Assembly: GCA_004026145.2 (NCBI GenBank)
Contig: CP034975.1
Coordinates: forward strand, 19,684,191 to 19,748,190
Direction: 5' to 3'
Source of the DNA: Takifugu bimaculatus
Lineage: Eukaryota > Chordata > Actinopteri > Tetraodontiformes > Tetraodontidae
DNA length: 64,000 nucleotides
Within the stretch, counting starts at the first letter, position 1. Every line of letters starts with the position of its first letter. The notes below the pieces were generated by a model. It was not told where the DNA came from and did no database searches. It saw only the letters and a program-made list of their open reading frames with translations. This document shows, one piece after another, positions 14,807 to 28,700 of the stretch. Position numbers and translations under genes: made by a program.

Positions 14807-17800
14807 CTTATTTTACTTATCTTATTCTAGTGTTTATTGTCTTCTCTATGTTGAATGTTGCAACGTCACACCGAGACAAATTCCTAGCTTGTGTAATACT
14901 GTGTACTACATGAACAATGGCAATAAATAAATCTGAATCTGAATCTGAATCTGAATCTGAAGGTGAAAGAAGGCCGACCTGAGAACTGCACTCTCTCGTT
15001 CTGTGTCAGATACACTTGTGCATTAGAGTTTCCATCTCGCTTGTCTAGAATCTGTTACTCACTGGGCGACTGCACTTTCTCGTCTCACTCTGCAGGTGTC
15101 AAACTCTGCACATGCATCATTCTGCAGACACAAGCTGAGAAGTCACAACGGAGAGGAGAAGCACTCGAAGCTGAACAAAAACACAACACCGGTCTAGGAT
15201 GGCCAAAGATGGCCGATGATTTATGTAGCGCAGCAGCAACAGGACTCCACTGCTGTGACCTTTTTAGTTGTCTGTTGTTTGAAAGATCAGCGAGATGATT
15301 TTTAAAGTGTCGGACATTGTGACTTTTTGGATTAAGCAAGTCTTTTGCTGCCAAGTTGGGAAAGAGTCCAGGAAATTTTACCTGAAAGCAGCACAGCAGG
15401 GAGGAAAAGGGACAAAATAATTACATTGCAAAAGTGCAGCAATACATTTGTGGCAGTCCCATGATGATTTATTGTTTTGGTCTGACTGAAAGAAGAATTC
15501 AAAGGTCAGCAAGGCACAAAATTGGTATAATTTTGGTGACCTGTTCTAATGTGTTTACTCTGCCCGGCAGATCGTGAACTTGATGTTTTTCCCCTCAAAA
15601 TGCACAAAGCTAAAAAAATCTTACATTGATGCTTGATGTTACCGACTGTCGGCAGACAGAAAATACAGAAATGGAAGGTCAAGTGAACATCCAGTGGAAG
15701 AAACACAAAAGCAACAAAAGAAGCCTGTTCGATGTCCTTAAAGTCATGCCAGTGGGAAAAATAACCCTTTAGACCTTAACTCAACTCTGCCGTGAGCTCA
15801 AAAAGTCAACAGCATTAGTTTGCTGTTCAGTTGTAGCAAAGCTGGAGCGTTTAATCACTTTTAACTATACTAGGAAGGAGAAAACATTTAATAGTATTCA
15901 AACTATGAAACTTGCAGAACAACCTGTCAGCGGTGAGGCTTTTATATTTGGGAACATGGCAGCTTTCACAGTGAGCCAATCACATTCCGACTCACTTAAC
16001 TGGTAATTAGGAGAGACCTGTCTCCCTCCTGTCATGCTCAGCCAGTGTGAAATGTGAGACAGGGCTCACGTTAGAAAGACCTGAATGGCCAGGTAGCATT
16101 AGTCTCATATGTGACAACTCCAGAGCGGAAAAAGTCAACAACTAGGGAGATTCATGTTGAGTAAAGCAATGGCAATACTGATGCGCTTGACTGATGCTGC
16201 TCCTTCTATTAGCACGTTCTGCATCAATGAGCCACGAGCACTCGGCAGGCAGGAGAAGGAAAAGGAAAAGGAGTGAACGTCCTGCCGGACTCAGCGGTAA
16301 AGGAAACATGAGCGAGCACCACGCTGCAGCCGGACTAATGCACAATCAAATGGATCTCCCCTCGCGGCACTCAGGCCAGTGTGAAATTGGGGCTCATCTT
16401 CCATATCTTATCTTCTTAGGAAATCACTCCCAGCTCCTGCTTTCCATCCTTTGTTCTTTGCCCTTTACTTTTTCTTTCATCTTTCTCTCAGGTTTTGTTG
16501 CCTCGTCTGTGAAATATTACCCAACACATGTGCTCCCCTCTTATTATGCAACGTTCATTCATCCTTTCCCTTCACACTATTATACCTTCAAAATCATCCT
16601 CGATCCTTTGTTCATCCCTGTCATCAACGTCTTTCTTTTATCTCTCCTCTAATTTTTTCCAGCCATCTTATCAATCATTCAGTGCACCCTTCTTGCACCG
16701 GGCTTCTGATCATGTATGGGGACCTTGTATCATGCATATCAATTTAAAAGGGCCCAACAAGCAAGTGACAAACACACAGGCTGATATTTTGTACCCTCAA
16801 ACACACCTTACAATATGTGAGGACTCACCAAAATGACCTCACTTCCCAAATGTCCCCACAATGCTAGTAGAATGCCTATGGTACTCAATGGCTACCATAG
16901 GCAAGAACACACACACACACACACACACACAGGCTAAATTAATTTCCCAGTCAGGCCCAGAATTGTTGATGGGCTTGCGATGGAGCAGGCACGCAGCCGA
17001 CGGACTTAATTAAGAAGGGCTAATCAAAGGCAATCTTCTTTCCTTTTCTAATCGGCCGTAGTTTGTTTCTGGGGCCTCCTTCCTTCAGATAACTTGTGTG
17101 TATTGGTCTTTCTGTGTGTAGCGTTGAAGGAAAGCACAGATAAACTTGCTGCTGTGCTGTTGCACAGACAGATTTTTTTTTCTTTCCTCACTGATGCGCA
17201 CACGTGGTTGAAGGTGTGGAAATCACTATTCTCCTCGCTCCGGTGCATCCAATCAGGCAGCTGTGTGCCGGCCTGGATCAGTCAGAGGCAGCTGCTTATC
17301 ACACGGGGAGAAACAAAGACATTGTGAACTGTAAAATCAGAAGAAAGTCATTCCACATCAGTGCTGAGTTTGGCTTTAAAATGACTACAAGATACCGTGA
17401 CGGTGACGACGGGTGAAACAAGAGAGGATGGTTGAATAAATAAATGTAAAATAATGTTTAAATGCAAAATGATAAAAATGCAGTGATAAATCTGGGTTAT
17501 TTTGATTAAACAGTCTGCAATATACGACTGCAATCATTGGGTCCATGAAAACCACAACATACAGTATAAGATAATACTACAGACAACCTTATATGTTTAC
17601 CAAATAAGGTCTGGTTGTGAGCATGCTCGCTCTCTCTCTCTCTCTCTCCCTCCCTCTCTCTCTCTCTTCTTCAAAATGTCTACAATAGGCCCAATCAGAG
17701 CATACAAAGCTTTTTCCCCTCCATCAAGAACCAAAGCCCATTATTCAGCCCACAATTACACACAGAAAAGTGAAAAGCAGACAGAAGCACTCTTATTCTG

Positions 17801-20190
17801 ATAGAAAAGACCAGCTCCTGCAACATCCCAGGTACGATTGTCTCTCATCTCCATTTGAAAACAAACCTGGAAGCAATTTTCCTGGAAATGGTAGCGGCTG
17901 AAAATGCCCGCAATTTTTTCTTGATTGAAACTCCCACTGCCCTGAGAGTGCAATGTCTGATCTATTTCAAAGCGTCCAATGAATACCCAAGATGTAAAAC
18001 GTTTGAATAAACCACATGGCAGATGATAAGGAATGCTAATGTGTGAGGATTTACTATCTGGCAGCCCTTCGATTGCAGGATGAGATGTGACCTGGTAACA
18101 TATGACAAGCATCAAAAAGTAATATTATTCAACAGTAAGCAGACACATGAGGAAGAAAAAGGATAATAATTGGATAAAAACTGCAGCATTTGCCAATATT
18201 ACAGAATAAATCATGTATTATACTTTTATTCCTCCAATTATTTTCCCTCAATTCAGATAGTTTGAATACAAAAATAACTGAATTCATCTATTTTTTATTA
18301 GTTCATTAATTCATCATTTTTGTGTTTAGATTATCATTTTATTCATGAATTGAACCGTTTATTGATTTATAAATTTTACCCACCTCCGACTAAAAGCTTC
18401 CGGTGATGTAATACTCTTAACACATTTTTATTTAGAAAAGCTTAATTTGACAATAGAAACATATTAAAGTGGCAGCTGATGGAAAAGAGAGGTTAAAGTA
18501 TAGTGCTTGTGTGCAAAGATGGCTAATGTAGATGGAAGATGGAGACTTTACGTGATAGATTTGTTAAACCTCCCTTTTGTGACATCCTCTTTATCTAGTT
18601 AAGGCTGATAAAAACAATTAATCTCTGCTTCGTGGACCAATAGGACAATGACCTTCAGTTCACAAGTGTTTAAATGTAAGGACCCAGTTTAACCACGGGA
18701 TCTATAAAGATCATTTGACGGCCTTCTCAGCACTCGGGCCATTAAATTCTAATCGCATGATGGGTTCTAATGAAAGCTACGACCTGCTGTACAGCCGGGC
18801 ATGAATGGTAATAAAGATCTGATGACTTCATCGCTTCAAATTTGCCTCATCAGATGAACAAATTGGTCAAATGTGGGCTTAAACATGGAATAGACTCTAT
18901 GTTTTGAGCATATGTTCAAGTTGAATTCAAGTGAACATGACATTTCTAACCTACTGCTGCCAGTTGCTGTTCCACTCTCCATAGAGAATATTTCTCTGCT
19001 GTATTTATTTTCTGCAGCTCTCCCGCTTCTCTCTTCTCTCCACTTCAGCAATGCCCCAGTTTCCCCGTGGGGATTATTAAAGTTTCATTTTATCATCAGC
19101 TCTGATCTGAAGTGCTCAGCCTTTGTTTAGCCTCCACACCTCCAAATAATATATTCTCAACACAGCGTACAGCCGTTCAGAGTACAGCTGCACAAAGCCA
19201 TGTAGGAGTCTTTAGTTTAAAATGTTGCTTAAACATCCTGCTTGAGGGAGTTCTATTAATCTATAGACATACCTTTTATTGTGCCATTATTCATTTTCAC
19301 ATTCCTGGACAACAGAATGGAAAACTCTCTAAAAGTTTTCAGGCCAGACCTGAACCAAAACCTTCCCTAACATGTTCAGAACTGAATGTGAATGAACACG
19401 TGTCACCGTCCCTACCAGTAATGCGCACAGGCATCAGAGCTTCTCTGCTCCGTACAATCTCATTTCACAAAATTAAATTGGCAGAGAAACTTTTCAGTTC
19501 CTTAATGGCTTAACTTTCCGCTGGGGAAACTCAGCTCTGTCTAAAATGAGAAAAATAAGCTCTGAAGCTTTGGAGTTCCAAATTATTTGCAAGTCTATAT
19601 ACTAAAGAAATACCTTCTTACTGCCTTTTCAGTTCAGCAATAACGTAACATTAAGTTACCGCAGCTTTCCCCACAATAAATCACACATTTCTACCACAAA
19701 TGTGCACACAGATCAGATTCTGCAAACATGTTGCGATTACTTCTTAGGATTTCTAGACTAAAAGACTGAAAAAATCTTTATAACTGTCCATTTAAATGAC
19801 ACAGGACACATAGCTCTAATAATCTATAGCAAACACGACAGAATTTGGATTGGTTGGCAGACATAGGGTGAAGGTATTACACCAAAGCAGCAAGTATCCA
19901 GCAGTAGGAGAAAGTGGGAGCAGAACTTGGCCTTAATTCCTATCAACGAACGGTTAACTGTTCTAACGCGGCAGTAAAAGCACGATTATCACTCCTTATC
20001 CTTAAGCACTAAAGTAATGCTTCTGGTTAAAATCGTGGCCGTGCACATTAAGAAGATTGAGTTTCAGCTAAATCTTTGAGCTGATGGAGCTTCACTTTTT
20101 TCCCCTCCGCTTCCAAACCTTTTGTCAGCTTTAAAAGGACGAGGGGAAAAAGTGTGCGAGCAGGTACAAGAGAGAGAGAGAGAGAGTGTG

Positions 20191-20258
<68 letters not shown>

Positions 20259-22666
20259 TGTGTGTGTGTGCTCAAAGAGAAAGTGGAAAACCTAATTTGT
20301 GATCAAAGCAATTATTTTAAAAAAAAGATCTGACCCAAAAACGTCTCAGCTGGAAAACCCAACAGCACCGTCTGCTGTAACCTATTAAAGTCAAGTGTTC
20401 ACAGAGCACCAATCATAGCCAACAGCAGGCGAGCATGACCAGGCACACTTGGAAACAACGCTCAAACAAGGTGTTCACCTATTTGCTTACAAAATGGCTC
20501 ATTTGTACAAAAAAATAAGCATCAACTGGAGTGGCACAAACGCTCACCTAGCACAGCATACTCAGGAAGTTTGAACTATGCGTGAAATAGAGCGGCGCTT
20601 TCACACATGCATTGCTGTTCTTAGCCCTTATATTAGCAGTGGAGGCAGCAGAGAAACAAAGAAGACCTGCCGCTATGAATGCCAGATCAAAATGTCAGAT
20701 TTATAGGTATGAATGGTAGGAAGAGCTTTAACAAGTCGAGGCTTCATACTTGTATCATTGTTCATGAGGATGATTGGCTCCAATAAAGCTTAAAAGGGAT
20801 CTGAACCGTTAAGGCAATTACCGCAGCGATCTACACAACAGCTACCCTCACTGGGGTTCTGTGGTACTTTATCAAAGGCTTTGAGATAAGACAGCATCTT
20901 CCAGTTTTCAACAAACAGTAGCCATACCAGGTAATGAGAATGATGATTGATGATGATTTCTACTTCAGAAAGAACTCAAGCTGAGCCTTTCAAGGCACAT
21001 TGCAGAATAAGTACTGTTACCATTGATTGGGTTTCTGTTATATATGGTAATCGCTGAAACTATTTTAAAACAAAAAGACCAATAAAGGACAGATGGATCT
21101 CAGGTCCTAAACCACCGGGTGGGGGTGGTCAGGTACAAGTTCTGCGGATGAGGAACTATAAGGATGGATAAAATAAAGGAGTCTTTAAAATTTCTACCAC
21201 AATGGATGGTTATGGTTTAGTTATTGAGCTTTATAGTTGAGTTTTACCATGTAGGAAAGTAGATTTAGCAGGTTCTGATGTGGCGACATTAACATTTGAG
21301 AGTAATCATCCGCTACTCTTTCAGTATCGTTCCATACATAGCAGAGCAGCATGGCAAACTGTCTGCATTGACTCAATGTAATTGGCTTTTGCTTATGGAT
21401 TATTAATCTATATGGTCTTAAAAGGCACATATGCAGCTATCATCCACTTTATCAACACACACAGTGCTGTAGATTTTGCTGAGAACATCAGGGGTTATCC
21501 AGCCACCACTTTGAGTTGACTAATGAGGAAGGGTAAAAGAGTCAAATTATCAACCAGTATTCCAGGTGTTGGATCACAAACTCTGTCGCAGAATTAGTGG
21601 CCAAGTACTGTACAGGAAGCAAATGAGAAATGTTAACTATTATCAAACAGCACGGTTTATGAGCCCTGTGGTCACAGTGGAAATCTTGAGGGTGGGAGTT
21701 GTGGAGGGCTAATAATTCAAGTACAGCCAAAGCAAAATAAAATGAAGCTGCTTCGCAGAGGAGACAGAACCTACAGTCTGTTCATTAAGGACTTTTGTCT
21801 GTGCTCATTCAGCTTTTCCCTGTGGAAATGAAGGTTTAAAATAATTGAAAGATGGAAGAACACTTAGTAATCTGATGAGACACGATGATGAGCTTGTGTG
21901 AGAGTCTCCGCTGAAACAATAAAGTAACATTTTACAGACGACACAAAACTGATATGAAAGGAAATGCGAAGGCCCATGCCATACATCATCACACCGGCAT
22001 AAAAATTGGAACTATGCAACCACAAAATATCCTGGCCTGACATTTACAAGCGTAGAATGGCTCGCTGCACACTTAAAAGGTAACATGAAGCCATGGTAAC
22101 AAATGAGCATGTCTAGCCACTGCGTCCGCCACGGATCGCTGCCCAAATATCTGACAAAACAGGGTCTACTGTGACGTAACCACTGCCAGCTTGATAGAAG
22201 AAAAAAATGCATGTACACCTATGGAAAAGAATATAATGAAGATGCTAAGATGTATGTTTTAATTGGTAATAAATGACATCTTACAAAGCACATTAAATTT
22301 TAAGGTAATCCTATGAAAACAATTTATATCGTAGCATTTTACTAGTGTTTTAATTCAATGGGGGACCATCCACTTCACCTTTAAAGATCATTCTCTGCTG
22401 TTTATGCATTATTTGTGTTTTGCCACCATAACTCAGCTATTTGGATATTAGTTTGTATGAAATTTGGACTGAGGTTTGGAACTGACACAATTTGTAGAAA
22501 ATTGTGTGACACAGATATGACTGAGCAGATATTGAGGAAATTGTGTGGGAGGTTTAGGCCAGCGAACAGAGGACTGCAGTCAAAAATGCTTTCACTCTCG
22601 CTTTCATTCCCCCATGTTTCCATTTATTCTTGGCAAATGTTGAAAAATATAAAAGTAAAGTCTGCA

Positions 22667-22705
<39 letters not shown>

Positions 22706-25700
22706 TGTGTCTGTGTCTGTGTGTCTGTGGAGTGCTTTTAATGAGGATTTGACTCAGGTGTCTTGGGATTGTTTATTAAAAAAAAGAAGACAACATCTTG
22801 TTGTAGGCGTTTTTCCTTAATAGGGGAAGTGAGATTGAATGTTTGAGTTGGTGCCCTGTGCTCTGGTTTTGTGGGCCAAGGGGCCTGATGGGTACCAGCG
22901 TGGCTGAATGAGCATTAAGTATTGATGTTCCCATCTTGAAGAGCAGAGCGGGACAGAGGGGGGGAGGGAGAGAGGGAGAACCTTCCTTCTTTGTTTTATG
23001 AAACCAAGGAGAAAAACCTATTCATTTAATATCCAATAGAATTTGGGCTGGTGCGACACAAAATTAAGGAGGAAATAAAAGGATGAGAAGGACAACGGAG
23101 CTGCTGCACTGATTAGCAAGTGTAATTTTGATATTTTTGGTTTTAAAGCTGGAACCCAGCGAGATGATGACAGAGGCCACGGAGCATGATGGAGGGATGA
23201 AAGACAGAGCGGAAAATACTTTAAAATATGGGACGGAGGGAGAGCGTGCGCAGCCAGGCAGGGGCTGGCTCCAGGATGAGCAGTGAGCTTTGATTCTGAC
23301 ATCATCAGCATAAGTATAAAGCAGCTGCATGAATCTGTCACATCAACTATAGGGTAAAAATCTAAAGAGCTGAAAAAACACCTGCTTGTGGAATACAGGG
23401 AAAATACATTTACATTTAAAACAAAAGTTGCAGAAATACTGAAGATTGGCAATAATTATCAACTGATCCAAATGCGTATCGTAGATCGCTAACAGCAAAA
23501 ATGCACTCTCCTGACAAGAACTGTCACTGTAAGAGCTTCAATAAATGCTGAGCAGTCCAAAAGAACTGCAAACAGACTGCACAATGATCACTGCTTGTAG
23601 TGGAAACCTACATTTGGTTGCACAATGAAAAGCTGTCACCGCTGACAAGTGAGAAAATGGCTCTTTAACCCGCAAGGAAAAAACACTACCACGCTTATCT
23701 TACTCCAGATTTGCAGCAGAATCGCTGGGGTTGGATTTAGTCTCACAAAAAAAATAATAAACGCGCTGCTGTACAACCCCCAGGCTAACTCGGCAACAGT
23801 GGTGCCCGCTGGCCAGAAGTCAAGAGGGGTTATTATTAAAAAGCACGGCTCATAAATTGTGTCTTGCTATGGAAGCAGATCCCAGAAGGAAGAATGTCCT
23901 CAATTGTTCTCCGAAGTCACGTGTCTGTCACACTGTGTCTTCTGTGAGCTCGCTACAATTCCCCAGCCCACCATGTGCTTTCCCTTTTTATTTATGTTTT
24001 ATTGTTGCACTGGGAAAAATAGCCATAGAACTTGTTTTCTAGAGGGCAGAACCTTTTCTCTAGACAGAGCTGAGCACACATGGTGGTTTGTTCAGCTCTT
24101 TCTAATTTACTGAAGACAAAAGTGATCTTATTTATTTCCACTACTCCTACTTTTTCCCAAAAGTGATCAGTTGTGACCGTTCCTTTAAATGCTTTGCAAA
24201 ACCAAACTGGCCCAGATTTTTAAACCTTGAATTAGAGTTGAAACTCTTTTGATGATACGTACCTGTTAATGATGTCTTATTTTATTCTCAGGATTAGGAA
24301 AATGGGATTAGATTGAAGACGCGAGTCATTCCTTTCAACGTGCTCCATTTGGTCATTTGCGAGCCATCCATTATGGTAAATCAATTTGATATTAGAAGTC
24401 CATTCCCCGCTCTCGCCACCTATTACAGTCCCTCAGAAACACAAATGTTGGAGGCCCAATAATAGATAGATCCATTAAGGCTCCGAGCTCCACCAGGCAC
24501 TAACAGGCTACTGTCATACTGGGAAAAAAATAAATAACCAAAAGACTGTGGTTAAGGCAGGAAAAAAAAGAAAAGGAGTGATTGTTCGTCGTATTTTGGC
24601 TGCCAGAAGAGAAAACAGCATCAACACCGTGAATTCAGACGAGTACTTCTCATGCGATAGTCCATTATAGAGTGACAACAGCTGGATTAGTGGATACGTT
24701 GGGGATTTGCTTCCTATTCAAACTCAGCTGAAAGGAGCCAACTACTGTAAATCCACAGAAAAAGCCTCAATCATTTCAGCTGGATGCAACAGGATGTTTC
24801 CTCCTGGCTGGCGCTGATTCTGGGCCCAAACTCTTCAACAGTATCAGTATGTTATTGATCCAGATGTTGTTTGTTGTTGCTTTAAGACGCCAGCGCTACA
24901 ACACCCTCTCGCCAGTCTGTTCTGCCTCATTAACAGAGTTGTTTAGTTGGTCGCTTCATCACGCTGGCAGTTTTAATTAGTTTCTCATGCTTATTTGGGC
25001 TCCAACTTTTATTGGGTAAATGTTGATTTGTGGGGAAAAAAACAACTTAATTATCAAAGCGTGTGTTCTTTGCAGTCTTTTACAAATTCAGACGGACTCA
25101 CAGAGCACAAAAGCCTTCTTTCTTATCTCCTCTTCAAGAATGTAATGTAGAATTCTGATTTGGTTTTACGCTGACAAAAATAAGCACAGACAGTACCAAC
25201 AGACTAAGGGATCTCCCCATATCCAGCTGTCATTATTCCTGTAAAAAGCCTTTTTCTCCCTGTCGAGTGGGAAATATGTTGCTCCTGGCTCCAAAATGAG
25301 CAGTTGTGTTTAGAATTCTTGATGTAGTTGCTAAATAGAGAACGTCTTTCTGGAACTTCTGGGTTTCCTCCCTTTGAACTACACATATTCTGTTACACAT
25401 AAAACAATTTTTACTGTAATTCTATGTCCTTTTCCTTTTAAAACAGAAACTTTAAACTAGCTTAAGTTAATGCAAAATTACAAGATAAAAACTGTAATGT
25501 ACTGGGTTTTTACAATCGCTTATACTTGCAAACATGTTTTGATAAATCACACTTGACATGACTTAAAAATGTTAATCAGTAAAACTTTATTTCCATGTTT
25601 AAGCCTGCAGAGTGAAACTTTTTTTTTTCCATGTAATGTTACCTAAAATTAAAAAACTGATGAAACTGGATGACTCAGGACAAAAACCTGCCCGCGTTGC

Positions 25701-28700
25701 ACCTTTTCTATCCAAAAAAGTGAAAATCTGGAACCTGTATTTCCTTTATTCTGTAATTTAAATATTTACTACTGCCATACAAGCCTTGTGCATTGCTTTT
25801 TCTTCGTTCTCTCGCCTTTGCTTTCCCATTTATTTTGCTCTATATTCGGTATATATTTTCACCTTCGCTGTCTCCACTTCTTTTCTGTCCCTCACCAACA
25901 ATCTAGCTGCATAATAATCCACCCTGATGCAGAGTGGCTCTATGTATATTTGATCATCTTCTTCCCCCCTGACCTCCAGTTGAAAGCAGCTATAGAGGCT
26001 GATATCACCATTTGTTTAAGCTGGTTCTGTGTCTGAGCTGCTGTCTCAGAGAAAATAATGGGAGTCACCAGCAGAAAGAACTGAAGAAAGTGCACCCTGA
26101 AGTATTTTTGCTGCACTCTGAGTCCTTTTCTTCCTCAGCATGTGTGAAAAGTTTCAGAAGTTGTTTTTCTTGTGTGATTATGAATATGGGAGGGGGGAAA
26201 AAAGGGGGGGCAGGATGTTTTGGGGGACGTTGTTGACATCAAAAGTTGGAGACAACTTCCTGGGAGCTGAATGCCTAATGACTGGGGGGGGCGTGCGATT
26301 TGCATATTCCAGTCAGGTGATGAGATGCACTTTCAGGTGCTTAATGGGGGACATTCCACCATGTCTGCAGCTCACACAGATTTGACTCTTTATAGGACCT
26401 GGGATGTACCCGAGCAGGTAATTAGGCCTGAGTGTGTCTGATGCGTAAGACACATAAGAAACAAATAATCCTTCATCCCCTGGGCTGGATCTACGAGGTG
26501 CAGCTGATGAATATGCATTGTTCTGTGTTTAAATGGACTGAAGTGACACAGAGCAGCTGCCAGTGGCCCTTGTGTCACCAGCGTGACCAAATCGTGACAG
26601 ACAGCTGGTTTCCACTCCCAAGTGCACACAAGAGTATTTGACAATATGTTCGCTGAATTTAGCATGAGAACGATACCGGTGGTAACCATAGCAGTAACCC
26701 CTGGCTTTGGTTGTTAGTTTCGAAGCTCAGTGACAATGAACTGATCTGATCTGACAGGAATGAACCAGCACACCTGACAGATGCGTGAAGTGAAGGAGTT
26801 TTTCACAGCGGCGGCAGCAGCAGGTACGGCTGATTAAAGCTTGCTGTCACTTTCCTTAATTAGCCATGTCTGATCTTCGGTGTAATAGCACCCTCGTCTC
26901 CTGTGTAATTGGCTCTTGTATTGATTGAGTAACTAATGCACTTGGTCGTGTTTGCTCAGGAACTTTGCAGTCCCTGCGTGGTAGAAGTGTTCAACTTTCT
27001 CCTGCTGTCAGCTGAATGTTACTTCTGCCACTTTGTAAATTTTATCACTTGGAAGGAAATTCCAACATATTGAACTGTCCATTTTCTGGTAAAACCCATT
27101 TACCAGCTTCCCGGGATTGCTCCACACTATCTCAGCAATCAGACAGGTGGGAATCCACCCTGGACAGGTCACCAGTCCACCACAGGACACGCTGCATCAT
27201 AGAGAAGACAATGACTTACAAAAACATCAGTTAATGAAGCAGAGACTCCACGTGTGCTCCCAGGTCCAGTTCTGCCCCACTGGCCAGAAACACGACACTG
27301 ATCTCAACACTCAACCACAAATTACAAATGTCTATAAGCCAAAACAACCTTTCCCAGGTGCTGCAAGCACCAAAAATACAATCTAGCCAAATCCACGAAG
27401 CGATGAATCTTAATTCTTCTCCGTCCAAAATCACTTTCCAATGATTTACTCTTTGAACAGACCTTTGTATTTAATACTTTCACCTCCTTCTTCCTCAATA
27501 TTATATCATGCAGGTGTGAGAATAACAAGATCACAGTCCTGGGTGTATTAACACAAGTTATTTATTTATTCTTAAGCTTGCAAAATGTGCTTTCCCTAAT
27601 ACACATTAGAGCGAATAGCTGACATGAATTAGTTATGAATGACTCGTCTGCCCATGCTGTTGCTGGTCTACTGTGGTACGCCTGCTTGGATAGACCTTGT
27701 AAAGCCTCACCCTAACCGTAAATTACATTTATCAATGGTATGAAACAGAACTTCCAATAATTTTAACAGGTTCAACATCTAATTGATTTATTAACTTCAT
27801 AAGTGACTGCGTTACAATTGGTGAATGTGTTGCTTTTTTTTTCTTTCCTCGTAACAGTGGGTTATCTTCAACTGTTTTGATGTATTTCCAATATTCCCAG
27901 AACACGATGGCTCAGTGTCTTCTACAATAACAAATCAAAGACTCCATCACAGCAAAAAAACCACATGTGAGGTGGTTATTTTGACAGCCGTCTAAGTCGC
28001 AGAACTGAACATGAGGCAAGACCTGTAAAGATCTGTCAAGCTGATGGGGTGTGACTGATCACAGCGTGGATTTTCTTTGTGGTAATTCGACGCTGCTGAA
28101 AACTGTTGGATCAGTTTGGAAAATGTCTCTGAGGATGTTCAGCTAGTTCTGTATTCTCTGCCTCACAACGGAAATTAAAGCAAAGTCACATTTACAGGGA
28201 ACTGGGGGAAGTCAGCTGCCTTTAGTAATTACAATCAAAATTACCTTCCACTTTCAGTGCTAATTTATTCAAAAACCACTTCTGAAAACTGTGCAACATC
28301 TGCTTTAGTTTACTTCCATTTTAAACAAACATATGGCAATTTAAAGCAATAAAAAGATTGTGTTTCCTTTGGAACATAAACAAAACTGTCAACATATAAT
28401 GATGTATATTAAATAAGAAGATATTAAATTAGGAGTTCAAGAATCAATCTGCAGCTAGAAGACAGATTTTTCCCTAAAATTCTCACTTAAACCAAATGTT
28501 TAGTCACGTGAGGGGGATGCTAACAGAACAACAAACAGATGCACCGCCATTTTCATTACCAGCTCTGCATGTGTGCCCATCCACAGGGTAACAATTGGGC
28601 CAGCTTTGATTAATGCCCCCAAAGTCCTGCCCAGAATATGACATCCGTGATACTGAAGCGTGCTAACGAATGCCACAATCTGAATACATTCACGGTTCAG

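Noticed and set aside
16194..16652. 152-codon plus-strand open frame
   Set aside because: The C-terminal half is a polypyrimidine-rich Phe/Ser/Leu stretch; no recognisable domain and it overlaps other chance frames.
20048..20275. Open frame reading ARTHARTH repeats
   Set aside because: Translation of the (GTGC)n repeat only.
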